Shown one piece after another: positions 1 to 6,476 of a DNA stretch of 64,000 bases (the first letter of the stretch is position 1; each line of letters starts with the position of its first letter). The stretch comes from an uncultured Acidobacteriota bacterium (GTDB lineage: Bacteria; Acidobacteriota; Blastocatellia; Pyrinomonadales; Pyrinomonadaceae), in the NCBI GenBank assembly GCA_937873515.1, contig CALMYB010000003.1:62001-126000 (forward strand), read 5' to 3'. Under the pieces are notes generated by a model. It saw only the letters and a list, made by a program, of their open reading frames with translations. It did not search any database and was not told the origin of the DNA. Made by a program: the position numbers and the translations under genes.

Positions 1-1
1 C

Positions 2-214
2 GGGATGAACGCCGTCTCGATGAAAGAGCTCGTCGAAAAGATGGAGGAAGCCTCCGGCCTGCAGGCCGCGATCGACAGCGAGACCGTCTTGCCGGACCCG
101 TCGCCGATGAACTACGTTTCCGATCTGAGTTTGATCGACCACGAACTCGCGTGGAGCCCGAAGGTTTCGATCGAAGACGGCCTTGCCACACTTTTTCGTA
201 CCGCAGCAAAATGA
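2..214 (+). CDS. NAD-dependent sugar-nucleotide epimerase/dehydratase, C-terminal fragment
   Basis: Only the last 70 codons are inside the window; the reading frame is open to the left edge. The segment reads as the C-terminal substrate-binding part of an extended short-chain dehydrogenase: a motif like VSMKELVEKMEEASG is followed by a YVSDLSLIDHELAW-type aspartate/tryptophan helix and a closing EDGLATLF helix. The family makes or modifies nucleotide sugars in the cytoplasm. The stop codon overlaps the start of the heptosyltransferase gene (ATGA, 211-214), so the two are probably co-transcribed. With the heptose genes next door it could be an ADP-heptose 6-epimerase, but the Rossmann half is missing and substrate cannot be assigned. 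Confidence 0.75.
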   Translation, partial: GMNAVSMKELVEKMEEASGLQAAIDSETVLPDPSPMNYVSDLSLIDHELAWSPKVSIEDGLATLFRTAAK

Positions 215-1242
215 AGATACTCGTCCGCTCGGCAAATTGGATCGGCGACGCCGTGATGTCCGTGCCGGCGTTGCGCGAGCTTCGCCGAGCGTTTCCAAGC
301 GATCAGATAACGCTGCATTCGCGAAGTTGGGCCGACGGGCTCTTTCGCGACGCTGATTTTATTGACGAGATCGTCACCTATGATCCGGCAAAATGGCGTA
401 TCCGCGACATCTTCGATAACTCAAAATTCCTGAAGGAAGATGCATACGACGCCGTCATTCTGTTTCCGAATTCCTTCGAATCGGCACTCACCGTCGCCCT
501 TTCGCGCATTCCGATCCGCATCGGCTATAACAAGGACGCTCGCGGCTTGCTCCTTACCGCTCCGATTGCCGTTCCCGAATGGAAAGATCGCGCTCACGAG
601 TCGTTCTATTACCTTGAACTTGTAAAGGAATCGATAAAACGGATCACCGGCCGTGAATCGACCTTCGGTGAGCCTGATTCTACGCTCAACGTTTCCGATC
701 AGAGGATCGCGGAAGCGCGTCAGTTCATGGCAAGCGAGGGCGTTGATCTCTCAAGGCCGGTGATCGCTCTCGGAGTCGGGTCGCAGAATTCGCTTGCCAA
801 ACGCTGGCCCGCCGAGAGCTACGCGCGCCTTGCAGAGATGTTGGACGACCACGCTTCGCTTGTCATACTTGGCTCGAAGGCCGAATCAGCCACTGCAGCA
901 AAGGTCGTCGGGCTGAGCAAAGCAAAACTGATCGATCTATCAGGGAAGACCGAGCTGGCCTCTGCGGTCGCTGTCCTCGCCGCCTGCGATGCAATGATCT
1001 CGAACGATATGGGGTTGGCACACGTTGCGTCGGCCGTCGGCACAAGGACATTCGTCATCTTCGGGCCGACGAATCCGGCGACCACACGGCCATTTTCGCC
1101 GAATGCTGAGGTCATCTCGCATCCCGTCGATTGTTCACCGTGTATGCTGCGGGAATGCCCGATAGACCATCGTTGTATGACCGGCATCACATCCGAATTT
1201 ATCTTCGAGCGTATCCTTAACTATTTAACACTACATGACTGA
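211..1242 (+). CDS. waaF: Glycosyltransferase family 9, ADP-heptose:LPS heptosyltransferase (WaaF-like)
   Basis: A 343-residue protein. The start at 211 gives the family N-terminus MKILVRSANWIGDAVMS; an upstream in-frame ATG at 151 would add 20 unrelated residues inside the previous gene. GT9 enzymes transfer L-glycero-D-manno-heptose from ADP-heptose onto the inner core of lipopolysaccharide at the cytoplasmic face of the inner membrane. The C-terminal half carries the nucleotide-binding signature (SNDMGLAHVASAVGT, then FGPTNPATTRPFSP), and the CSPCMLRECP segment is typical of WaaF/RfaF. It overlaps the upstream epimerase by 4 bases and the downstream gmhB by 8, making a heptose/LPS core operon. 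Whether it is heptosyltransferase I or II is not proven; the motifs favour II. Confidence 0.85.
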   Translation: MKILVRSANWIGDAVMSVPALRELRRAFPSDQITLHSRSWADGLFRDADFIDEIVTYDPAKWRIRDIFDNSKFLKEDAYDAVILFPNSFESALTVALSRIPIRIGYNKDARGLLLTAPIAVPEWKDRAHESFYYLELVKESIKRITGRESTFGEPDSTLNVSDQRIAEARQFMASEGVDLSRPVIALGVGSQNSLAKRWPAESYARLAEMLDDHASLVILGSKAESATAAKVVGLSKAKLIDLSGKTELASAVAVLAACDAMISNDMGLAHVASAVGTRTFVIFGPTNPATTRPFSPNAEVISHPVDCSPCMLRECPIDHRCMTGITSEFIFERILNYLTLHD

Positions 1243-1786
1243 GACCACTACACTTAGCCCAGCAATTTTCCTTGACCGAGACGGCACTTTGATCGAAGAG
1301 GTAAACTTCCTTTCGCGGGTTGAGGACCTCCGTATCTTCCCTTTCACTAGGCAGGCCCTCGAGGAGCTCAATGCGGCCGGTTTTCGCCTCTTTATCGTAA
1401 CGAACCAGTCCGGGATCGGCCGCGGGCATTTTACCGAGGACGATATGCACAATATCCACGAAGCACTCAGGAAGGCGTTCGGCGGGCTGATCACCGGCTT
1501 TTACTATTGCCCGCATTTGCCGACCGCGGGATGCGATTGCAGAAAGCCGAACACCGAATTGATCGAGCGCGCTGCAAGCCAGCACGATATCGATCTTTCG
1601 CGCTCGTGGTTCATCGGAGATAAAGATCTAGATATTCAAACCGGGGTCAACGCCGGCATAAGAACTTGCCTGGTCTTAACAGGTTACGGAATGGAGCATA
1701 AACAGACACTTGGAACTATGCCAACATTGATCGCGGACAACATTGGCGAGGCCGCCCGCGAGATCATCACATTTTTGGAGGACTAA
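1235..1786 (+). CDS. gmhB: D-glycero-beta-D-manno-heptose 1,7-bisphosphate 7-phosphatase
   Basis: A 183-residue HAD-superfamily phosphatase that removes the 7-phosphate during ADP-heptose synthesis. Visible motifs are the DxD nucleophile pair in FLDRDGTL, the Thr motif in VTNQSGIGRG, the structural zinc loop C-P-H...C-D-C-RKPN, and the acidic motif FIGDKDLDIQTG. Length matches GmhB, which has no cap domain. It starts 8 bases inside waaF, so translation is likely coupled. Its last 4 bases overlap the end of the cupin gene on the other strand. A histidinol-phosphatase-type HAD is the main alternative, but the zinc loop and the heptosyltransferase neighbour favour GmhB. Confidence 0.9.
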   Translation: MTETTTLSPAIFLDRDGTLIEEVNFLSRVEDLRIFPFTRQALEELNAAGFRLFIVTNQSGIGRGHFTEDDMHNIHEALRKAFGGLITGFYYCPHLPTAGCDCRKPNTELIERAASQHDIDLSRSWFIGDKDLDIQTGVNAGIRTCLVLTGYGMEHKQTLGTMPTLIADNIGEAAREIITFLED

Positions 1787-2145
1787 ACTCGGCCGAAATC
1801 GTCCTCAAGCCGCTCAATGTCGTCTTCGCCAAAGTAGGTACCGGTCTGCACTTCGATGAAGACCAAGGTCTCGGCGTCCGGGTTTTCGACGCGGTGGGCC
1901 GTGCCTGCAGGAATATCGACGGCGTTTTGTGCGTTGACAAGGCTTTCCTGCCCGTTTAGTGTTACTTTAGCCGTCCCGGCAATAACGAACCAATGCTCGC
2001 TGCGTTGCTTATGACGTTGGTAACTCAGACGTTTTCCCGGCAGAACCTCGATCCTTTTGACCTTAAATGTGTCGTGCTCTTCAAGGATCGTGAACGAGCC
2101 CCAAGGGCGAGCTTCAAAACGCGAAGAGTTTTCCATCTCTGCCAT
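1783..2145 (-). CDS. Stand-alone cupin of mannose-6-phosphate isomerase type II
   Basis: A 120-residue single-domain cupin matching the C-terminal isomerase domain of bifunctional ManC/PMI-GDP enzymes. It has the RPWGSF opening, the SYQRHKQRSEHW metal-binding motif (two His and one Glu) and the IPAGTAHRVENP motif with the last His. The family interconverts fructose-6-P and mannose-6-P, feeding GDP-mannose synthesis. Here it has no guanylyltransferase domain. The gene converges on gmhB with a 4-base overlap and its start region faces pilS divergently across only 22 bases. Related stand-alone cupins can also be binding proteins, so the isomerase activity is inference. Confidence 0.75.
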   Translation of the reverse strand: MAEMENSSRFEARPWGSFTILEEHDTFKVKRIEVLPGKRLSYQRHKQRSEHWFVIAGTAKVTLNGQESLVNAQNAVDIPAGTAHRVENPDAETLVFIEVQTGTYFGEDDIERLEDDFGRV

Positions 2146-2167
2146 ATTTGAATTCCTCGGCTATTAG

Positions 2168-3913
2168 ATGACGAGTTTAGACGAAAATTCAGTTCCCGCC
2201 AATAGCGGAAAGGTCACACGGGTCCAGACCTTGATAATCGGGCGGCTCGTCGTTATTTTCTTGCTGCTGGTCGCAAGTTGGGTGTGGCATAGCGGAACGC
2301 TTCGCCTAAGCTACGAAAACCTGCCCGACGGCCTGCTTCTCGTCTTTGTGATATCGGTCGGCCTTACGATCGTATATTTCTTTCTGCTGCGGCTAAGCCG
2401 CTCGATCGCCTGGCAGTTAAGGGCCCAGTTCATCCTCGACGTTTTATTGACTACATGGCTTGTGTGGCGGACTGGCGACCTTTCCTCGCCGTATATCACA
2501 CTCTATATAGTGATCATCGGCGTCGCGAGCTTCTTCCTAAAGCCGCTGGCGACTCTCTTGATGGCGATGTTCTGTTCCGCGGCCTTCGTAGCAATGTCTG
2601 CCCTTGTTGCGGGCGGCATCATTGATTCGAGCGGGATCGCTCAGCCGCCTGGCAAATTCGTTCAGATCGTAAGCTTTCACGTAGTAGCGTTCCTGGTCGT
2701 TGGACTGCTCGCTTCGCGGCTCTCAGATAGGCATTCCTCGGGCGAAGAACTTCGCGAAACAGCGAAGACGCTGGCCAGCCTTCGTCTTCTGCACGAAAGG
2801 ATAATTGAATCCATTCGCTCCGGCCTAATAACGACCGACCTCGACGGAACGATATTTACGTTCAATGCCGCGGCCGCCGAGATCACAGGCCATCACGCCG
2901 ATCAGGTTACGGGCGAGAATATAACGGTCATTTTTGGAGATATTCGCGGTCCGATCGCAATGTCGATCGGAGCGGCAGAGGCAGGCGAGCAAGCACCTAG
3001 GTTCGAGACCGAGCTATCGACGCCCGAGGGATTTCTCGTCCGCGTCGGATACAGCATCGCACATCTGTATTCGCGAGAAGGCGAGGCGTCGGGCCTTATA
3101 ATCACCTTTCAGGACGTAACTCAGATCCGGTCGATGGAGGAGAATGTACGTCGAAAAGATCGGCTTGCCGCCGTCGGACGGATCGCGGCCGGACTGGCTC
3201 ACGAGATCCGAAATCCGCTTGGCGCGATGCGCGGTGCTATACAGGTGCTCGAATCATCAACGCAAGCCGGTTCTGCGCAGGCCGGTCTGATGGACATCAT
3301 TCTGAAAGAATCCGACCGGCTGAACGGGATCATCACGAACTTTTTGAGTTATGCGCGGCCGGCGACGGCCGAGTTCGCGGACGTGGACATCCAAGAAGTT
3401 TTGCGCGAGACCTTGATGCTCTTGAAACACGGCCCGGATGTCAATGACCGGCACGAGATCATCGATGCCGCAGGTGACGAGCGAATAATAATGTCCGGCG
3501 ATGCTTCGCAGCTAAAGCAGATCTTTTGGAACCTTAGCCGAAACGCGATGCTCGCTATGCCAGACGGCGGAAAATTGACGGTCTCCATCGAGAAGATACT
3601 CGATAACCGCATTCGTATATCGTTTGCTGACACCGGCTGCGGAATGCCGCCCGAACAGGTAGAACGATTGTTCGAACCTTTCTCGAGCTCGCGTACCGGC
3701 GGGACCGGACTTGGCCTTTCGATCGTTTATCAGATCGTCCGCGATCACTTCGGGACGATCAGCGTACGCTCTCAGGAGAACAAGGGCACGACGATCGTCA
3801 TCGATCTTCCGACAGACAGCAAACCTTTACCGGCCGTGCAAAAGCACGAATCCGACCCGCCGAATCCGCATCTGAACAAATTCCTGAAGGTGCAGAAAGA
3901 AGACGAAACTTAA
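2168..3913 (+). CDS. pilS: Sensor histidine kinase PilS (type IV pilus regulation)
   Basis: A 581-residue membrane kinase. Residues about 20-185 hold roughly six hydrophobic segments, as in PilS, followed by a PAS domain (about 210-325), a HisKA domain with the phospho-acceptor in LAHEIRNPLGAM (His345), and a HATPase domain with N box (NLSRNAMLAM), G1 (DTGCGMPP) and G2 (GGTGLGLSIV). It should autophosphorylate and pass phosphate to the adjacent sigma-54 activator. The gene order pilS-pilR-pilA with a sigma-54 promoter before pilA is what assigns it; by sequence alone NtrB-like kinases are close relatives. A short C-terminal tail after the ATPase domain is not conserved in the family. Confidence 0.85.
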   Translation: MTSLDENSVPANSGKVTRVQTLIIGRLVVIFLLLVASWVWHSGTLRLSYENLPDGLLLVFVISVGLTIVYFFLLRLSRSIAWQLRAQFILDVLLTTWLVWRTGDLSSPYITLYIVIIGVASFFLKPLATLLMAMFCSAAFVAMSALVAGGIIDSSGIAQPPGKFVQIVSFHVVAFLVVGLLASRLSDRHSSGEELRETAKTLASLRLLHERIIESIRSGLITTDLDGTIFTFNAAAAEITGHHADQVTGENITVIFGDIRGPIAMSIGAAEAGEQAPRFETELSTPEGFLVRVGYSIAHLYSREGEASGLIITFQDVTQIRSMEENVRRKDRLAAVGRIAAGLAHEIRNPLGAMRGAIQVLESSTQAGSAQAGLMDIILKESDRLNGIITNFLSYARPATAEFADVDIQEVLRETLMLLKHGPDVNDRHEIIDAAGDERIIMSGDASQLKQIFWNLSRNAMLAMPDGGKLTVSIEKILDNRIRISFADTGCGMPPEQVERLFEPFSSSRTGGTGLGLSIVYQIVRDHFGTISVRSQENKGTTIVIDLPTDSKPLPAVQKHESDPPNPHLNKFLKVQKEDET

Positions 3914-3995
3914 GTTGACCGCTAATGCACCGTTTTGTGAGATAATGACATTGGCCGCTATTTGCGATTCTCAGCGGCCGCATTTAAGACAAAGA

Positions 3996-5387
3996 ATGGC
4001 AAAGATCCTCATCGTTGACGACGAGCAAAGTTACCGACAGCTATTGACGCATGTCTTTGAGCTCGACGGCCACTCGGTTCGTACCGCGCGTAACGGACGC
4101 GAGGGTCTCGAAGCTTTCGAAGCCGAGCCCGCAGATGTTGTCATCTCGGATGTAAAAATGCCCGACATGACGGGTATCGAGATGCTCCGTGCGATCCGCG
4201 AAACCCAACTTGATCTCGGGCTGATCCTGATGACCGCGTTCTCTTCTGTCGAAAATGCCCGCGAGGCCTTCAAACTCGGCGCTGAAGATTTCATCGAAAA
4301 ACCGTTCGATGTCGAGGAATTGAAGCTCATCGTCCGAAAAGTTATCGAAAAGCAGCAGCTTATCGTTGAGAATCGTGCATTCAAACGAGCTCAGCGCGAA
4401 CGCGGCAGCGTCGGGAACATCGTAGGAAGTTCGGCGAAGATGCAGGCGATCTTCCAGATGATCGAGACCGTTGCAGAAGTTCCTTCGACCGTTCTTATCT
4501 TTGGCGAAAGCGGAACGGGCAAAGAACTCGTGGCCCGTGCGATACACGATCTGAGCCCGCGTGCCGAAAAGCCTTTTGTTTCGATAAACTGCGGTGCTTT
4601 TACCGAGACGCTTCTCGAAAGCGAACTGTTTGGCTATGTGAAGGGTTCGTTCACGGGTGCGAACACGAACCGAAAAGGCCTTTTTGAGGCGGCCAACAAC
4701 GGAACGATCTTCTTGGACGAGATCGGCGAGATGTCGCTCGCAATGCAGGTAAAACTTCTGCGCGTGCTGCAGGAAAAACGCGTCCGCCCGGTCGGAGCTC
4801 ACGAAGAGATCGCCGTCAACGCGCGGGTCATCGGCGCGACTAATCGCGATCTTCGTAAGATGTCCGACGAAGGAACTTTCCGCGAAGATCTTTTCTATCG
4901 CATCTCCGTCATTCCGATCGAATTGCCGCCGCTCCGGGAACGGCGCGATGATATCCCGATGCTCGTCGATCATTTCGTCGCGAAGTTCGCCGAGATGACG
5001 GGCCGCACGATCGGAGTTTCGCCGAACACTCTCGAAATGCTTGAGAATTATGCGTGGCACGGAAACGTGCGCGAACTTGAGCATACGATCGAGCGTGCCG
5101 TCGCCTTGGAACGCACCGACGCGATCCAGCCGGAACGCCTTCCGACCCACATAACGAATTACAACCCCGACCGCATTCGCTCGGAATTCGAACTCCCCGA
5201 CGACGGCATCGACCTCTCCGCTCACCTCGACAACCTCGAAAAGACCTACGTCGTCGAGGCGCTAAAACAATGCGGCGGCAGCCAGACGAAAGCCGCTGAT
5301 CTCCTCAAGATGCCAGTCCGTTCGCTCCGCCACCTGCTCGACAAACACAACATCCGCGAACTCTCCGCGCAGATGCGAAGCTCGTAG
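3996..5387 (+). CDS. pilR: Sigma-54-dependent response regulator PilR
   Basis: A 463-residue NtrC-family activator. The ATG at 3996 gives the normal receiver start MAKILIVDDE; an in-frame start at 3915 would add 27 unrelated residues. The receiver domain has the phospho-acceptor Asp52 (VISDVKMPD). The AAA+ domain has Walker A GESGTGKE, the sigma-54 contact loop as GSFTGA (Ser in place of the usual Ala), and Walker B TIFLDEIGEM. A Fis-type helix-turn-helix ends the protein (SQTKAADLLKMPVRSLRHLL). It probably drives pilA from the -24/-12 promoter at 5637-5651, 250 bases downstream of its own stop. The gap to pilS is 82 bases, so they may share a transcript. Confidence 0.9.
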   Translation: MAKILIVDDEQSYRQLLTHVFELDGHSVRTARNGREGLEAFEAEPADVVISDVKMPDMTGIEMLRAIRETQLDLGLILMTAFSSVENAREAFKLGAEDFIEKPFDVEELKLIVRKVIEKQQLIVENRAFKRAQRERGSVGNIVGSSAKMQAIFQMIETVAEVPSTVLIFGESGTGKELVARAIHDLSPRAEKPFVSINCGAFTETLLESELFGYVKGSFTGANTNRKGLFEAANNGTIFLDEIGEMSLAMQVKLLRVLQEKRVRPVGAHEEIAVNARVIGATNRDLRKMSDEGTFREDLFYRISVIPIELPPLRERRDDIPMLVDHFVAKFAEMTGRTIGVSPNTLEMLENYAWHGNVRELEHTIERAVALERTDAIQPERLPTHITNYNPDRIRSEFELPDDGIDLSAHLDNLEKTYVVEALKQCGGSQTKAADLLKMPVRSLRHLLDKHNIRELSAQMRSS

Positions 5388-5464
5388 GAGTCTATCGAGT
5401 CTGCGGAGTCTGCCGACAGATGCGACTCCGACGACTCGATAGACTCGATAGACTCGATAGACTC
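5388..5464. repeat. Long hairpin merging into 9-base tandem repeats after pilR
   Basis: Directly after the pilR stop, GAGTCTATCGAGTC (5388-5401) is the exact reverse complement of GACTCGATAGACTC (5433-5446). The stem continues after a 2-base mismatch with CGGAGTC/GACTCCG (5404-5410 and 5424-5430), leaving a 13-base loop. The right arm is part of a tandem array of GACTCGATA (5433-5441, 5442-5450, 5451-5459, partial 5460-5464), so the stem can pair in several registers. No T-run follows, so it is not a typical intrinsic terminator. It may end or stabilise the pilR transcript, or be a small mobile palindromic repeat. Confidence 0.8.
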
Positions 5465-5636
5465 ACAAGACCCAAATTCACACTTTTTGTCACCCATCGA
5501 ATGCCATTTTCCGTTAATTTGACCACTTTCCTAATGGCGTTCAACCCCAATTGCCGAATCGACTCGCCTCCACTAACCCATCTAAACTCAATAAACTCAA
5601 TACTCTACGAACTTCCTTAACCCCGTACTTTCCTTT
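5465..5636. other. Noncoding stretch upstream of the pilA promoter
   Basis: The rest of the 320-base gap between pilR and pilA holds no credible gene. It is AT-richer than the flanks and contains a second imperfect tandem repeat (ACTCAATA copies at about 5586-5602). An activator acting at the sigma-54 promoter would be expected to bind here, but I cannot identify a PilR site with confidence. Confidence 0.5.
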
Positions 5637-5651
5637 TGGCACGCCCCTTGT
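5637..5651 (+). promoter_or_regulatory. Sigma-54 (-24/-12) promoter of pilA
   Basis: TGGCAC-GCCCC-TTGT matches the sigma-54 consensus TGGCACG-N4-TTGC, with the invariant GG and the -12 G at the correct spacing; only the last position of the -12 element differs (T for C). Transcription would start near 5662, giving a leader of about 50 bases before pilA. The adjacent PilS/PilR pair is the expected activator system. Confidence 0.85.
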
Positions 5652-5707
5652 ATCTACACCACTGCCTGGGAAAGGTACGTAAGACTTTTCAACATTTTTA
5701 GGAGATT

Positions 5708-6238
5708 GTGAAAAACAAAATGAAAAACCAAAAGGGCTTCTCGCTTATCGAACTCTTGATCGTCGTTGTTATCATCGGCATCATCGCTGCTATCGCTATC
5801 CCGAACCTCCTCGCTGCACGTCGTTCAGCTAACGAGGGCTCGGCCGTTTCTTCGCTCCGCACCGCTCATGGTGCTCAGATGACCTACGCTGCAACCTATG
5901 GTGCAGGTCAGTACGCCGGTTCGACGGCTGCTATGGATAACACAGGCCTCGTTGCAATGGCCGCTTCGGGTGTCAACCTTGTTGACGGCAGCCTCGGCAG
6001 CGGTTCAAAGAGCGGTTACACGTTCACGGGTCAGGCTAGCACGGCAAGCCCGAGCGCTCCTGCAACATTCGTGTTCGGTGCCGTTCCGCAGTCGGCTTCG
6101 GGTGTTACCGCAACCGGTACGCGTAACTTCGGTATCGCAACCGACGGTGTCATCCTGAACAGCCCTGCGGCAACAGCTCTTACATTCAGCTGTGCATCAG
6201 GCTGCTCGGTCACGGGTGGTACGGTAATGGGTAACTAA
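5708..6238 (+). CDS. pilA: Type IV major pilin PilA
   Basis: A 172-176-residue prepilin, exported and assembled into type IV pili after cleavage by PilD. The class III signal is clear: a short basic leader, then KG|FSLIELLIVVVIIGIIAAIAIP with Glu at mature position 5 and a long hydrophobic alpha1 segment. The C-terminal part is rich in Ser, Thr, Ala and Gly and has one closely spaced cysteine pair (CASGC) for a very small disulfide loop. The start is ambiguous: GTG at 5708 lies only 3 bases after AGGAG (5700-5704), while ATG at 5720 lies 15 bases after it; neither spacing is ideal. Regulated by the sigma-54 promoter at 5637-5651. Confidence 0.92.
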   Translation: MKNKMKNQKGFSLIELLIVVVIIGIIAAIAIPNLLAARRSANEGSAVSSLRTAHGAQMTYAATYGAGQYAGSTAAMDNTGLVAMAASGVNLVDGSLGSGSKSGYTFTGQASTASPSAPATFVFGAVPQSASGVTATGTRNFGIATDGVILNSPAATALTFSCASGCSVTGGTVMGN

Positions 6239-6268
6239 TGATCGACTAAAATCGGTCTATGGACTAGG

Positions 6269-6301
6269 GAGGCTGTCTGAAAGGACGGCCTCTTTTCTTT
6301 T
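6269..6301 (+). terminator. Intrinsic terminator of pilA
   Basis: GAGGCTGTC (6269-6277) pairs with GACGGCCTC (6284-6292) as a 9-bp stem with one G-U pair and a 6-base loop, followed by TTTTCTTTT. It sits 31 bases after the pilA stop. Confidence 0.85.
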
Positions 6302-6316
6302 GCGTTTGAATGCATG

Positions 6317-6399
6317 GTTCGCTCGTTGTTCGTTGTTCGTCGTTCGGTGTTCGTTGTTCGTGGTTCGTGGTTCGTGGTTCGTTCGATGTTCGTTGTTCA
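6317..6399. repeat. Degenerate heptamer tandem repeat GTTCGTN
   Basis: About eleven degenerate units based on GTTCGTT, GTTCGTG or GTTCGTC run between two hairpins downstream of pilA. The perfect core is GGTTCGT repeated around 6361-6380. No coding frame across it resembles a protein; the minus-strand frame gives a Glu/Arg/Thr/Asn repeat only because of the DNA repeat. Confidence 0.75.
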
Positions 6400-6423
6400 C
6401 CGTCCGGCTTTTTATTCTTCAAA

Positions 6424-6462
6424 GCCTCTGGTTGTTGTAAACTAAAAGAGGCCGTTTTTTTT
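6424..6462 (+). terminator. Hairpin with T8 tract just before the WaaL-type gene
   Basis: GCCTCT (6424-6429) pairs with AGAGGC (6447-6452) around a 17-base loop, followed closely by eight T (6455-6462). It is shaped like an intrinsic terminator but ends only 14 bases before the next start codon at 6477, with no room for a promoter in between. It could be a second pilA terminator or an attenuator for the downstream gene. Confidence 0.6.
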
Positions 6463-6476
6463 CGCCTCGCCCTCGA

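Noticed and set aside
4041..5225. A 394-codon open frame on the minus strand
   Set aside because: It lies wholly opposite pilR; its Arg/Asp/Glu/Phe-rich composition is the mirror of a GC-skewed coding strand and it has no ribosome-binding site or family motif.
5420..5620. A small frame encoding LDRLDRLDRL
   Set aside because: The protein repeat is only the translation of the GACTCGATA DNA repeat and the frame runs over the intergenic region without a start signal.
6317..6399. Considered as a CRISPR array or minisatellite gene
   Set aside because: Units are 7 bases with no unique spacers and no cas genes are present; treated as a simple tandem repeat.
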